From assembly GCF_950023065.1 (NCBI RefSeq), contig NC_088679.1, positions 68,882,001 to 68,946,000 of the forward strand: a stretch of DNA of 64,000 nt, given 5' to 3'. The notes under the pieces were generated by a model. That model saw nothing but the letters and a program-made list of their open reading frames with translations, was not told the DNA's origin and did no database searches. This stretch comes from Planococcus citri. Lineage: Eukaryota > Arthropoda > Insecta > Hemiptera > Pseudococcidae. Both the position numbers and the translations under genes were made by a program. Below are positions 22,676-34,565 of the stretch, piece by piece. Position 1 is the stretch's first letter. Each line of letters begins with the position of its first letter.

Positions 22676-23657
22676 GGTTGGGAGAGTGACTTTTGGATTT
22701 TAAAAACATCGCCTACATCAATTTAAATTCAAACTTATCCTGAACTTTCTTTTTTTAAATACCTTTTTTTTAATGATTCAAGTGAATTCATTATACCTCA
22801 AACGCAAAAACTCTTTTGTAATCAGCGATTAGCTGATGGCTTGTTTCTTTGGGTTTTCATTTTGTTTTTTTCCCCTGGAAATTTTTCAGTACTTGAGTGT
22901 CATGTTTTTAAAGTACCAAGTGATTCATATTTTTAGTTGCAAGTACTTCTAGAATAATTATTAAATTATCGAAAAGTTGCAAACTCATTAATAATTTCTG
23001 TCTAGGGAAATTGAGCAAATATCTAATAATGTAACCATTTAGGTACCTACCATTGTCTTATAAGCGAACTTGAATCCAATATTTTAGAATAAGATCAGCG
23101 AAGATTGGAAATTGTGAAGAAAATCTTGGATTTTGTTTACCAATAAAACATTAAGATCAGCCATAAGGTAGCACAAACTGTCTTATTCATGGTCTTGCTT
23201 CAAACGAAGCTAGAATAAGTCTTCAAAATTCAATGATGAGGACATCTGTGGAGTAGAAGTGTCGTATACGTCTACGTCTATGTTGATTCGTTCGAAACAT
23301 CGTTCGTCGGGAATGAGTAATAGTTCGATTCTGTTCGGCCTACAATATGGGCTGCTGAAGAATGCGGGGTCAAGTTGTGGTCCCTAAGTGTGACTAATCA
23401 TTAATCACGTAAAAAATTTCTTACTTGTATTCGATTAATCAATATCTACATAACAAGCGCTTGTAGCTCACAAAGCTATCACCACAGATCGAATTCGAAT
23501 TTCAAACACAAGCGAGGCACCTTGGAGTTCACAAAACTGTCGCCACAAATCGAATTTGATTTCAAACAAACACAACACGAATCACCGATCTTGAAAAGCT
23601 TTGCTGATGCGAATACTGAAGTAGCAATAACAATAATAAGCGTTTTCATGTATTAGC
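22676..23657. other. Non-coding DNA with a dispersed 63-bp repeat
   Basis: Contains 23310-23372 (GAATGAGTAATAGTTCGATT), which recurs at 26493-26553. No gene is recognised. There are short repeated phrases near 23465 and 23520, both containing TCACAAA(G/A)CT(A/G)TC. Confidence 0.45.
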
Positions 23658-25483
23658 CAGGTCTCAATTGCATATCCGCTCGCTATTCATGTTGAAAGCA
23701 ATTTTATGATTGATTCTTGTTCTACACACTAGAGTGAATAAATTTAGCTTGTATGCCTATTTTTCCCCCTCCCCCTTTTCCGAGGGTCCACCCCCAACAT
23801 TTGAAATTCGTGTATCTCCTAATCTATGGGTCGTACAAAAAAAATTATTGAACAAAAATTGTTCCTTGACATCAGATCTACAATTTGAGCTCATCAAAAT
23901 TTGTTTTGGAGCAACCCTTCCCCCTCAAATTTCGTAAATACCTCTCCAGAAAACATCAATTTTACGTTTTTCACATTTTTAATGAAAAGTTTCAAAGTTG
24001 AAGAAAAATCTGTAATATCTAACATAAATTGTTCAGAATTGAATTTATTTTCCAACGAATTATATTACGAGCATTTTCCATCCCCCCCGCTGCTATGGTG
24101 GACCCACCTCCCCCTTGGTTACAAATACCAGACAACTAGGGAAACAATCCAACGCAAGTTGTTTCAGGTTGAAATTTGCATGGTAGGTGGGTACCATCGA
24201 AAGACTTACGCGTGGAAAGTTTCAGACCCCCAGACCCCTCCCTTTTTGAGAAACCTTTCCTTTTCTGAAAATGAGAGTTTTGGGGGAAAATAACCATTAA
24301 TGAGTAGAGTGTCGTTTTCGCATGATTCGATACCGCTGAGTACGAATATGACGTCAGATTTTCTGCTACATTCATCTAACCCCCTCCAGACCCCCCAGAC
24401 CCCCCACCACAAATTTTACCATTTTTGAAAACAATTACTTTGGTGATATTAGTATTGTTTTCATATGATTCGAATCCCCTGAGCACAAATATTGCGTCAG
24501 ATTTTGTTTTACACTCATACAGCCCCTCCAGGGCCTCAGCCCCCCTCAATTTTCACTATTCTTGAAATACGGCTACTTGTATAATATTGGCATCGTGTTC
24601 ATATGAATCGAACCTCCTGAATAAAATGATATGAGGTCAAAAATAAATCCGAAAATTGTGTTTAAAAAATTGTGTATACAAATTTTCATTAATAAAAAGC
24701 AAAAAAACGTCATTTTGAGGAGTAATTATGAGGGGAGGGGGTTGGTGGTTGAAAATTTTTATGGGGATACCACTTATGAATGTCTACAACATACTAAAAC
24801 ATTGAAAAAATCGGTTCACATGGGGTTGAGAAAATTATTGTTATTGTAATTTCAGAAAAGGGGAGGTTTCTCAAAAAGGGAGGGGTCCGGGGGGTCTGAA
24901 ATTTTCCACGCGTAAGTCTTTCGATGGTACCCACCTACCATGCAAATTTCAACCCGAAACAACTTGCGTTGGATTGTTTCCCTAGTTGTCTGGTATTTGT
25001 AACCAAGGGGGGGGGGGTGGGTCCACCATAGCAGCGGGGGGATGGAAAATGCTCGTAATTTATAATTCGTTGGAAAATAAATTCAATTCTGGACAATTTA
25101 TTGTAGATATTACCGATTTTTCTTCAACTTTGAAACTTTTCATTAAAAATGTGAAAAACGTAAAATTGATGTTTTCTGGAGGGGTATTTACGAAATTTGA
25201 GGGGGAAGGGTTGCTTCAAAACAAATTTTGATGAGCTCAAATTGTAGATCTGATGTCAAGGAACAATTTTTGTTCAATAATTTTTTTTGTACGACCCATA
25301 GATTAGGAGATACACGAATTTCAAATGTTGGGGGTGGACCTTCGGAAAAGGGGGAGGGGGAAAAATAGGCATACAAGCTAAATTTATTCGCTATAGTGTG
25401 TAGAACAAGAGTCAATAATAAAATTTCTTTCAACATGAATAGCGAGCGGGAGCTTTTTTTTGTGAAATTGAGACCTGACTGTA
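23658..25483. repeat. Large inverted repeat, ~615-bp arms
   Basis: The left arm, 23658 to about 24272, is repeated in reverse complement at about 24853-25483. Shared landmarks are AGGTCTCAATT, CGCTCGCTATTCATGTTGAA, TTTAGCTTGTATGCCTATTT, CATTTGAAATTCGTGTATCT and CCTCCCTTTTTGAGAAACCT. The arms differ by scattered substitutions and a few indels. No coding frame is shared with a known family. The structure is a large foldback element or head-to-head duplication able to give a long hairpin transcript. Confidence 0.9.
24300..24640. repeat. Three ~141-bp tandem units in the hairpin loop
   Basis: The phrase TTTTC(G/A)(C/T)ATGATTCGA is followed by CC(G/C)CTGAG, then a (A/G)TCAGATTTT block and a C-rich tail. 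It recurs at about 24316, 24458 and 24598. The units diverge, with the last most degenerate. They fill the spacer between the two inverted arms. Confidence 0.6.
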
Positions 25484-26492
25484 TAGACAAAGATATGAAA
25501 ACTGAACACAAAAGTATCAGTATCACCACAAATCGAATTGAAATATCATCGCGAATCTGTTAATTAGTAGCAATAGCCTCAATAAAAACTAAAGATCCAG
25601 ACATAAGTAAATAATACTGTCACAAAATACACACTTACACATACAAACAAATCGAATGCGAACTACAAGTACAACGAAAATCTGATACTGCGTTGTACGG
25701 CATTTCAATGATCATGTGATCGCTTTTTGCCAAAACTGTCAAAATGTTGGTTTCTTTTCAGCTGGCACATAATTGAAAAAATTTTCTTTTTTATGCTAAA
25801 AATTGCCAAAAAGCCTTGCGTTGCAAAATAGTTCACTTTTGTGAAAAAAATTTGAAACATATTTTTTTTTGGTCAATAATTGTCAAAAATTTATTTTTTT
25901 AGCTTTTTAATAAACGAAATGTTCTGGCTTTCTTGCAATTTTTTCCTTGTGTTAAGATGTTTGTTCTGGTTTTGTGACTTTGTTGAGTACATTTTGATCA
26001 CTTTTTTCAACTTTGCTGATTACTAAAGTTACATTTTAAGCCCTTTAAATATCAAATAACACATTTTTATGCTTATTTGAGACAATACCAGCTAATATCA
26101 AAAACCAAAATAAAATTCATGTGAATATGAAATACTGATACCGAAAAGTAAAATTTTTAGGTGAGAATTGAAAAATACCAAAAATATTGATACCATTTTA
26201 GCTGAAACGACAGCATCTTATCGCAGAAACGAGAACAAAGGAAAAAAAACACGATTTCTGAAAATTCATTAGTTTGTAGTTGACAAATAACATTTTAGAA
26301 CTGATATTTGTTGAAAATAAGCATGACGTGCCTCATTCATCGAAGAAAAATAAATTTCTGGAAACTTTCTGAAAGTTTTCAAAAAATAAATTTCCCGAAA
26401 TTTATCATCATTCTCTACTTACAAGTTACCTTAAATGCAACGCAGAAGTTTTTTATTAAGTACTTTAGTTATATGTACTTACCTGTTTGCCA
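25484..26492. other. AT-rich non-coding stretch
   Basis: No gene or strong repeat is recognised. Confidence 0.4.
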
Positions 26493-26553
26493 GGAATGAG
26501 TAATAGTTCGATTCTGTTTGGCTTACAATACTTGCTGCTGAAACATGCGGGGT
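26493..26553. repeat. Second copy of a ~63-bp dispersed repeat
   Basis: Matches 23310-23372 over GAATGAGTAATAGTTCGATT, then CTGTT(T/C)GGC(T/C)TACAATA and TGCTGAA. Both copies are in the same orientation and bracket the large inverted repeat. It may be the site into which that element, or a larger block, was inserted. Confidence 0.65.
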
Positions 26554-26659
26554 GAAGAAGAAAAAAAAATGTCTTACTTGTAATTACATAGTTGTGTTCA
26601 TCGCAATCGATATTACGGCTGTTAATAATACCATGTTGGGGATGTCCCTCAATTCCAAG

Positions 26660-28650
26660 CATATGGCAATGCCTACATATGTAGGTGTGGATATCCCACA
26701 CCCACCTAACAATGTTGTCATATTAGCAACATTGCTAATAAAGTTGTAAAAAAAACCGATTACAGATTCTGAAAGAGTTTTATGATTTATGGCTGTCTTC
26801 ATGATCTTTTTCTGTATAATCAACACATACTTAGATATTCAAGTTTGTCGACCATGTTGGGAATGTCCTTCAATTCCGTAAGGAATCTAGGACACCATCG
26901 CCAGTCTGAGTTTGGGATAGCTGTAATTTTGCATTATTTACATTGCAGTATAATGCTAATGTTTTCTTTTGTACTTACTCGTCATTGTTTCCATTATTTT
27001 CAAAAATGTCACATAATAGCCCTACGTTTAGTTTAATTGAAGGGTAAATTCAATTGGAACTTACATCTCATGGTCAAATGGGGATTGTATCCGATCATCT
27101 CGTATGTATACATATTTCCTTCCATTTCTGTTATTTTATTTAACCGGATACGTTTGAACACGATCAAAATTATTAAATTAGGTAGGAGATATTTATAAGT
27201 TGATGTGTAGGTTTTACCTACCTACCGATTGTAACTTGCAAACAAAAATTTGTTGCATAAGCATATGGCAATGCCTACATATGTAGGTGTGGATATCCCA
27301 CACCCACCTAACAATGTTGTCATATTAGCAACATTGCTAATAAAGTTACAAAAAAAACCGACTACGGATTCTGAAAGAGTTTTATGCTTTATGGCTGTCT
27401 TCATGATCTTTTTCTGTATAATCAACACATAGATATTCAAGTTTGTCGACCATGTTGGGAATGTCCTTCAATTCCGTATGGAATCTAGGACACCATCGCC
27501 AGTCTGAGTTTGGGATAGCTGTAATTTTGCATTATTTACATCGCAGTATACTGCTGAAGTTTTCTTTTGTACTTACTCGTCATTGTTTCCATTATTTTCA
27601 AAAATGTCACATATTACGTTTAGTTTAATTGAAGGGTAAATTCAATTGGAACTTACATCTCATGGTCAAATGGGGATTGTATCCGATCATCTCGTATGTA
27701 TACATATTTCCTTCCATTTCTGTTATTTTATTTAACCAGATACGTTTGAACACGATCAAAATTATTAAATTAGGTAGGAGATATTTATAAGTTGGTGTGT
27801 AGGTTTTACCTACCTACCGGTCGTAACTTACAAACAAAAATTTGTTGCATAAGCATATGGCAATGCCTACATTTATGTAGGTGTGGATATCCCACACCCA
27901 CCTAACAATGTTGTCATATTAGCAACATTGCTAATAAAGTTACAAAAAAAACTGACTAAGGATTCTGAAAGAGTTTTATGCTTTATGGCTGTCTTCATGA
28001 TCTTTTTCTGTATAATCAACACATACGAGTAGATATTCAAGTTTGTCGACCATGTTGGGAATGTCCTTCAATTCCGTATGGAATCTAGGACACCATCGCC
28101 AGTCTGAGTTTGGGATAGCTGTAATTTTGCATTATTTACATTGCAGTATACTGCTAATGTTTTCTTTTGTACTTACTCGTCGTTGTTTCCATTATTTTCA
28201 AAAATGTCACATAATACGTTTAGTTTAATTGAAGGGTAAATTCAATTGGAACTTACATCTCATGGTCAAATGGGGATTGGGGATTGTATCCGATCATCTC
28301 GTATGTATACATATTTCCTTCCATTTCTGTTATTTTATTTAACCAGATACGTTTGAACACGATCAAAATTATTAAATTAGGTAGGAGATATTTATAAGTT
28401 GGTGTGTAGGTTTTACCTACCTACCGGTCGTAACTTACAAACAAAAATTTGTTGCATAAGCATATGGCAATGCCTACATATGTAGGTGTGGATATCCCAC
28501 ACCCACCTAACAATGTTGTCATATTAGCAACATTGCTAATGAAGTTATTAAAAAAACCGATTACGGATTCTGAAAGAGTTTTATGCAGTATGCCTGTCTT
28601 CATGATCTTTTTCTGTATAATCAACACATATAGATATTCAAGTTTGTCGG
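26660..28650. repeat. Tandem array of ~600-bp units (about 3.3 copies)
   Basis: The marker CATATGGCAATGCCTACAT begins at 26660, 27262, 27854 and 28461, giving periods of 602, 592 and 607 bp. The fourth copy stops near 28650 (AAGTTTGTCG then unrelated sequence). Each unit carries two short hairpins: GTGTGGATATCCCACAC, and CAATGTTG paired with CAACATTG. It ends with ACCTACCTACC. The units are well over 90% alike by eye. Short open frames on both strands repeat with the unit and look fortuitous. This is a satellite-like local amplification. Confidence 0.9.
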
Positions 28651-29310
28651 TTTTAAAATCACTTCTAGATTTTACGTTCGTGCAATCGAATATCCATTTA
28701 TAATTAAAACAAAACATAAAACATGAACAATGAACATAGGTAGAGTTACCACTTTAGTCATACCAATTGGTTGAAATTGGTGATTATTTTGAGCGATCTA
28801 GAAGCTTTTCTTCAATGGAAATTCATGATGGTGGTTTTAGAACTCCCACCTAGGTATGTACTTGAATTATTTCAGATGGCAGATGCTGCAGAATTGCGCC
28901 AAAATGTTTCCATTCATATAAGACTCTAGTTTCGTTTCATTGATCGCTTCGTATAAATTATAATTATTCTTTCTTACTCTTAAATTTTTCAAGGAAGTTG
29001 AATGGATGACATTGTGGTTGTTTCGATGATGGTGATGGCAGAATTGTGAATAGTTCTGAAGACTGGTTTTGCCAGTCGTCTGTGACAGATTGGCGGATTA
29101 TCGAGAAAAAACAATAAATTTTGATTTGTTAACCCTATACGAAATCTGAAGGAAATCGATTAGTGCACAGATTAGGTACAATTTTTCTACATTTTTCTCT
29201 TCCCACAATACTTATTTTTCATAATATTGTAAACTACAGCAAACATTACAAATCATACAGATTGTTGTAAATATTTACCTATATCAATTAGACAAACTCA
29301 AACCTCTCGA
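28651..29310. other. Non-coding spacer
   Basis: Ordinary AT-rich sequence between the tandem array and a MITE. No gene is recognised. Confidence 0.4.
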
Positions 29311-29597
29311 TAAAACTGCTGCCTGTACTGCTGTACTGGGTGCACAGAAATATCCAGTACCCCAAAAAGTTTTATGTTAAATAATTCAATTGATCACACA
29401 CAGCAAGTATAAATATGTAATTATTAATAACACATGATTGGTTATTGTGTTGGGTTGATAAACATTCAACCAATCATATGCATCTATTTCATGTTGCTCT
29501 ACCTGTATTATTATACCAGAAAACTTTCTGTAGAGTAATCTTACTTATGTATATTTCTGCGCACCCTGTTCAACGGTACTTACATGCAGCAGTTTTA
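29311..29597. mobile_element. 287-bp foldback MITE
   Basis: Ends TAAAACTGCTGC (29311) and GCAGCAGTTTTA (29597) are inverted. Inside them GGGTGCACAGAAATAT pairs with ATATTTCTGCGCACCC. Near the centre ATGATTGGTT pairs with AACCAATCAT. The whole element can fold on itself. It has no coding frame. No target duplication is clear. Confidence 0.7.
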
Positions 29598-30107
29598 GCT
29601 AAGTGATAACCAAACTTGACTGATGAGTGAATAACTTCCTTTTTTTTCTCTGTCATAAACCGAGTATGATCTCGTGAAATTTGCTTTACGAATTTTTGAA
29701 AACTTGGTACCGTATGTTTTTCGTTTATTTTTTCAATCATTTTTTCGTCAAAATAAATGGAAGCAACATTATTTTCATTTCGAATTTCTATGTACAGTAT
29801 TTCAAATTCGAATTGAAGTGACGTCGCAAAGGGTTTTTAAGGGGGGGGGGGGGTGAGCACATAAATTGGACGACTGAAGTATCGATGTAAGACTACTGAA
29901 ATATAAAAAATTAACGACTTACTTGAATTTTTAAAGTTATGTACTTGTGCCATGTGGTAAATGAAGACACCGATTTCAAAGTGATTATTATGTATTATTT
30001 TCGGAAGTAAAATTGAAAACAAATAAACAAAAACCAAAAAAAAATGAAAGAATTTTTTTTTTAAATTTCCAAAAAAATAGAAAATTATACTCTAATTTGA
30101 CGATTTT
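29598..30107. other. Non-coding stretch
   Basis: Contains a poly-G run near 29840-29852 and A-rich runs. No gene is recognised. Confidence 0.4.
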
Positions 30108-30345
30108 TTTAACAAAGGCCACTTATCGAAAACATGATTGAGCTCTATTTTTTCTACTAGCTATTTTTCAATAATAAATATAGCATCAGACACGAGTCCA
30201 GGTTGGTCTAGGCGATCGTTGCTGATTCTATTTCTAGTAAAATTTTTCACAATTAGTTTCAAGCTGCTGAAACCGCGTTCACTATGGGCTACACTCGCTA
30301 CTGATATTATAGTGCTATGCTATGCCTGCTAATTTACAGATGATG
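30108..30345 (-). pseudogene. hAT transposase C-terminal remnant (MYM-type-like lineage)
   Basis: Minus-strand reading gives TIISVASVAHSERGFSSLKL, then KNFTRNRISNDRLDQPGL, SDAIFIIEK, a stop, and IELNHVFDKWPLL. This is the C-terminal dimerisation region of hAT transposases, whose usual pattern is S-V-A-(S/V)-x-E-R-x-F-S-x-L-K-L-I-K. Upstream (to about 30560) there are hints of the preceding helix (MYVLPDVNIICKLAG) in another frame. At least one stop and one frameshift make it non-functional. It differs in sequence from the other hAT pieces in the window, so it comes from a separate hAT lineage. Confidence 0.75.
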
Positions 30346-31519
30346 TTTACATCGGGTAATACATACATGTTGGAAGCTGTTGGGATTTTCCACAAATAAA
30401 ACTTCCTCAAAATTGGTGCAATTTTTTTCCATTATTGTTGGAAAATATTTCCATTTGATGTCTGGACTACTTCAATTTCCATTTCTTTCTGTAGTTTTTG
30501 GCAAAAATTAAATAACATTTTCCAAGTTATCAACTGTTAATTGTTCTGTTTTCAAAAGGTAAATTGAATAATGAATATCTAATTACGAAAATTAACAATT
30601 TTTATGCACCTACTTTAAAGTAAAAATGCTAGCTTTGAATTTTTACTTTTTTCAACCCTAGGAGGATCAAAATGAAATCTTATGACCATAAAAATTCGAA
30701 ACATGGAATTATATGAGATTTTTTCCAACTCTCTGGGGTATAACCCTGAAAGTTAAAACATACCACCCATTCGTTTTTCGCCTCCTCCCCTCTCCTCGAC
30801 CCATAAAACATGATAATATAATTTTCGAGATTATATCCTGCATTTAATGACCTTGTTTTCGAATTTTTGTAAAAATAAAATTCCATGTTGGCTCAACTAG
30901 AAAAAAGTAAAAGTTGTATAGATATAAGTATGTCTTTTTGCCATTTTACCTGATGTCCTGATGATCAGGGCCATCATATTCGTACATTGCTCCTGGAGCT
31001 TCGTTAATATAAAATGGAGACTTCCTTTGAGAGTGGCCAATTACCGGTTGACCCCCCCCCCTCCCTCCATCCCCACCATGGGATTTCTCTGGGATGTCAT
31101 TAATTTCTAGCTATACTACTTCTTAAACATACGATATATTTGCATAAGAAATAAATAGAGTAGGTATCCCCCTTTTATGTCAGTTTACTATTTTACGTAG
31201 AAAGTATAAAATCATTGAAAAGTACCAAACTTATTCGTAATTTCTGTCTAGATACATTTTAAAAAATAATAATAAAACCACGTATCTGATTAGCGAACTT
31301 TATCGCAGCTTTTTTGTTCGCAAATACCCTCGGATTTATTTTCTCATTCTCCAACGTCGATGAATAAAAAACGAAGTAAATAAATGTTGATAAAAATTAG
31401 TTCAACATAAGGTAGGTACAGGTAGGTAGGTAAGTTTCAAAATGACACTCGAAATCAAGTTTTTTGATAACTACTTACCATCATTGACATTTTCATTAAT
31501 GGCCCTTAATTTGTTTTAA
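30346..31519. other. Non-coding stretch
   Basis: The first 200 bp may hold decayed hAT sequence. The rest is AT-rich with a C-rich tract near 31051-31075. No gene is recognised. Confidence 0.35.
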
Positions 31520-31640
31520 ATACGTCTGTAAGCCATGTACATACTATTTGTTCCTTGTTGCTAGATGTATTTGGAATTTTTTCCATTTTTCAGGAATGAT
31601 AGGTAGCGTTGTCAAGAACTATTATACTGTTGGGGTCCAG
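31520..31640 (-). pseudogene. DDE transposase, second fragment (after RTE insertion)
   Basis: Minus-strand reading gives LDPNSIIVLDNATYHS, a TGA, then KMEKIPNTSSNKEQIV. VLDN carries the second catalytic aspartate (GAC at 31611-31613) of an IS630/Tc1-like DDE domain. In relatives the block continues N-A-S-Y-H-S-R-K, and the TGA sits where that Arg would be, which is consistent with CGA-to-TGA decay. The first fragment lies on the far side of the RTE element at 34013-34370. The reading fades near 31520 before the third acidic residue. Confidence 0.75.
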
Positions 31641-34012
31641 CAGAGGTCGTCGTCGTAGTCGCGCTCCTTTACAGGAGATAGCGTATATGTCCATCTATAT
31701 TAGCCGGTATCTAGCGTATCTAATTGTTTCTTTCAGGGTCTTGCAGGGGGAGTTGGCCGGTGAGTTTGTTGTTAACAGTTCCGATCGTTTCCTCCCTCTC
31801 GTCGATCTTCCTTGGATTTTCCCCTGTACCGCTAGCATGAAAATACCGTTTTCTCGTATTTTATGAGCTAAATACTTTAGCTTTCTGTTTTTGATGTCTT
31901 CAACTACGACTTTCCGCTCCTCTCCTATTCTTGCTAGTACTTCCTTGTTGGTAACGAAGTCCTTCCATGAGATCCGTAGTAGCCTTCGATAGCACCACAT
32001 CTCAAAAGCGGATACTTTCTTCTCGCATTCTGCACTCATGGTCCATGTTTCGCAGGAATACTTCAGAACGGTCCATACGTAGCATCGCATAATTCTCTTC
32101 CTCAGATCAATACTCATCGTTCGATTTCCCAGCACATTGGCAAGGTTGTTGAAAGCAGTCTTTGCCATTCCAATCCGTGATTTGATTTCTTTATGATCTC
32201 TACCATCGTTGTTTATCAGTGCTCCAAGGTACCTGAATTGCTTTACATTTTCAATTTCTTGTGATCCGATGTTGATTTTGACCTCTTTATCATCTCCTTT
32301 CGTAAATCTCATCACCTTGGTCTTGCCTGCATTTATTTTCATTCCATATTTTAATCCAGCACTGTTGATTTGGTTGATCATTTTCTGCATCTGCGCCTCT
32401 GTCTCAGCAAGGATCACTTTGTCGTCTGCATAACTTATTTCATTTATTCTCTTGCCGTTGATCTTGAATCCCATTCGTTCGATTCGCGCTTCTCTCATTA
32501 TTTCTTCTGCGTACACGTTGAACAACCTGGGTGAGAGGGGGCATCCTTGCCTCACACCTCTCTTTATTCCACATCCGTTCTCTGAGTACTCAGTTCCAAT
32601 CTTGATGTTAGCGCTTTGCTCCCAGTACAGGTTCTTGATTATTTGCAGGTCTTTGTTATCGATATTGTATTTTTCCAGGATCTCCAACATCTTCTCATGG
32701 TTGACACGATCAAATGCTTTTTCATAATCGACGAAGCAAGCAATGATTTCCCTATTTGCATTCAGTGCTCTTTGAATGATCACTTTCAGCAGGGCAATTG
32801 CATCTCTCGTCCCTTTTTTTGCTACAAAGCCATATTGTGTTTCACTTAGATTTTCATCTATCTTCTTTTCAATTCTGGCATTTATGATGGAGAGTAGTAG
32901 CTTCAGTGCGTGGCTCATCAGTGCGATGGTTCTATATTCAGAGCATTTTTGCGAGTTGTTCTTTTTTGGTATTGGTACAAAATTTACTGCTTTGAAGTCC
33001 TTAGGCAGAGTGCCTTCATCGTATATCTTGTTCATTATCTTCAGCAGCTCCTTTTCATACTCTGGTGTTAAATGTTTGATCAAGTCTGCTGGTATGAGAT
33101 CTTCTCCCACTGCTTTGTGGTTTCTGGCTCGCTTCACAGCATTCCTCAGCTCCCACATTTCAATTTGTGGTGCCTCTTCTGTGGATGAAACTGCAAATTG
33201 AGCCGGACGTGTATCATCTCCATACAGTTCTTGTATATAGCTGATCCAGACCTCTTCAGTTTCTTGATTGGTAACACAGTACTTTCCGTCTTTTCCTCGC
33301 ATATATGCTATTCCACTTCTCCTTTTCTTGTGGGTGGCCATCATCTGCTTCACTTTGGTATGCATTTCTCTAGAGTTGTGCCTTTTCTCCAGATCTTCTA
33401 TTTCTTGACACTTCTCCTCATACCACTTGTTTTTGGCCATTCTGCACATTCCCATGATCTGATTATTTATCACTGTGTATTCATTACTTGGTCTGTTTGC
33501 TTGTCTTCGTTCTTCCATCAGATCCAGTATCTCTTGAGTCATCCATGGTTTGTGTTTTCTTCTTCCTTTGAATGGAATAGACTTTTCTGCTGCTGTTTTA
33601 ACCTTTCGCTTCCATGTTTGCCACTTTTCTTCGATACCTTGTTCTTCTTCCAACCTGTCTTCCTTTTGCTTTTCCAGTTCTTCTTGGAATTTCTTTTAAA
33701 CTTCTTTTGATTTGATTTTTGCAATGTCAAGTTGTTGGTATCGTTCTTTGCTCTTCTTCTGGCTCTTCAAGACTAGCTGGCATTTTGCAGCCAGTAGTTT
33801 GTGGTCAGAGTTGCAGTCAGCACCAGGATATGTGTGACAGTTCTTCACTGTGTTCCTGAATCTTCTTTTTACAAGTATATAGTCTATCTGGTTTCTGACT
33901 CGATCTCCAGGACTGACCCAAGTGTATAATCTTCTTTCATGCTGCTTGAACCAGGTATTGCATATTACTAGATCGTGTCTTTCAGCAAACTCTACGAGCA
34001 TTTCACCTCTTT
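31641..34012 (-). mobile_element. RTE-type LINE, 5'-truncated, nested in a transposase
   Basis: A 2.37-kb non-LTR element on the minus strand. It retains the tail of its endonuclease and the full reverse transcriptase. Its 5' end joins transposase sequence near 34012. Its 3' end lies near 31641, just after a short (GAC)n run typical of RTE 3' tails. Both flanks belong to one DDE transposase gene, so this is an insertion. No clear target duplication is visible, so a small target deletion or microhomology at the 5' junction is possible. Confidence 0.8.
31695..34010 (-). pseudogene. RTE-type endonuclease/reverse transcriptase ORF
   Basis: This enzyme nicks the target and copies element RNA. The upper part (34010-33699) is the end of an APE-type endonuclease: ERGEMLVEFAERHDL, RRLYTWVSPGDRVRNQIDYI, then DCNSDHKLL with the C-terminal SDH motif. 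A single in-frame TAA follows at 33696-33698. From there 652+ codons are open. Counting from 33653, the motifs are FVPIPKK (225-231), FVDYEKAFDRVNH (307-319, catalytic D309), RGVRQGCPLSPRLFN (365-379), SYADD (407-411), NAGKTKVMRF (441-450) and FRYLG (thumb). The pattern matches the RTE/BovB-like group often mislabelled as craniofacial development protein 2. The N-terminal endonuclease half is missing, so it cannot be active. The apparent start at 33653 is not an ATG and is not meaningful. Confidence 0.9.
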
Positions 34013-34370
34013 CGGTAGGATTTGAGAAAACTATTCTTCGTATGTTTCCGCATTCATATTATCATCATGGTATAGTCAGCAAGATTGGTGTGTGATTTGA
34101 AGTAGAGCAATCCACCTTCTAAGAATCCTGAATCACTACCAATGTGGGTGATGATTAATCTTTTGCCTTTTCCTGATGGATCTTTCAGGCCTGAAGATAA
34201 TCCTTTAACAAAGGCTTCTCGAGAAGTCTTGATTGTGGTATCTTCCCATATTTTTTTCACAGAATGACTGGCATTTAGCCAGGTTTCGTCAGTGTAATAA
34301 ATTTTTTTTCCTTCTTCCCTGAATTGTCGAATCGTACTTACTCTACGTATGTATATATTCTTCCCTCCAC
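34013..34370 (-). pseudogene. DDE transposase, first fragment (before RTE insertion)
   Basis: Minus-strand reading starts near 34360 with STIRQFREEGKKIYYTDETW. The DETW aspartate (GAC, 34288-34290) is the first catalytic residue. Then come LNASHSVKKIWED, GLSSGLKDPSGKGKRLIITH and SGFLEGGLLYFKSHTNLADY. After DY a one-base shift moves the reading to NAETYEE, a TAG and FSQILPK. This order matches an arthropod family of IS630/Tc1-like DDE transposases. It is broken by the shift, the stop and the RTE insertion at about 34012. The N-terminal DNA-binding part is absent. Confidence 0.8.
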
Positions 34371-34565
34371 TGTATCAATTCCAAGCTATTGGTTTTTATC
34401 ACATTACGCTTCCTGCTTTTGAACTAAGTTGACTTTGAGAAACCAGGGAGAAATTAAATTTCTTTCAAAATGTTGTGAATTTTTCTGAGTGTAGGATATT
34501 CATTCCTAATAAAAAAATTCATGAACAGTCATCCGAATTAAATCTTTATCCGAATTTAAAACCTT
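34371..34565. other. Short spacer
   Basis: AT-rich. It may include decayed transposase sequence. Nothing is recognised. Confidence 0.3.

Noticed and set aside
24460..24480. tRNA B-box-like ATTCGAATCCCC
   Set aside because: No cloverleaf arms or A box around it; it is part of the 141-bp tandem repeat.
26465..28717. Open frames repeated with the tandem units
   Set aside because: They occur on both strands, vary in length between units and follow the repeat, so they are by-products of the satellite.
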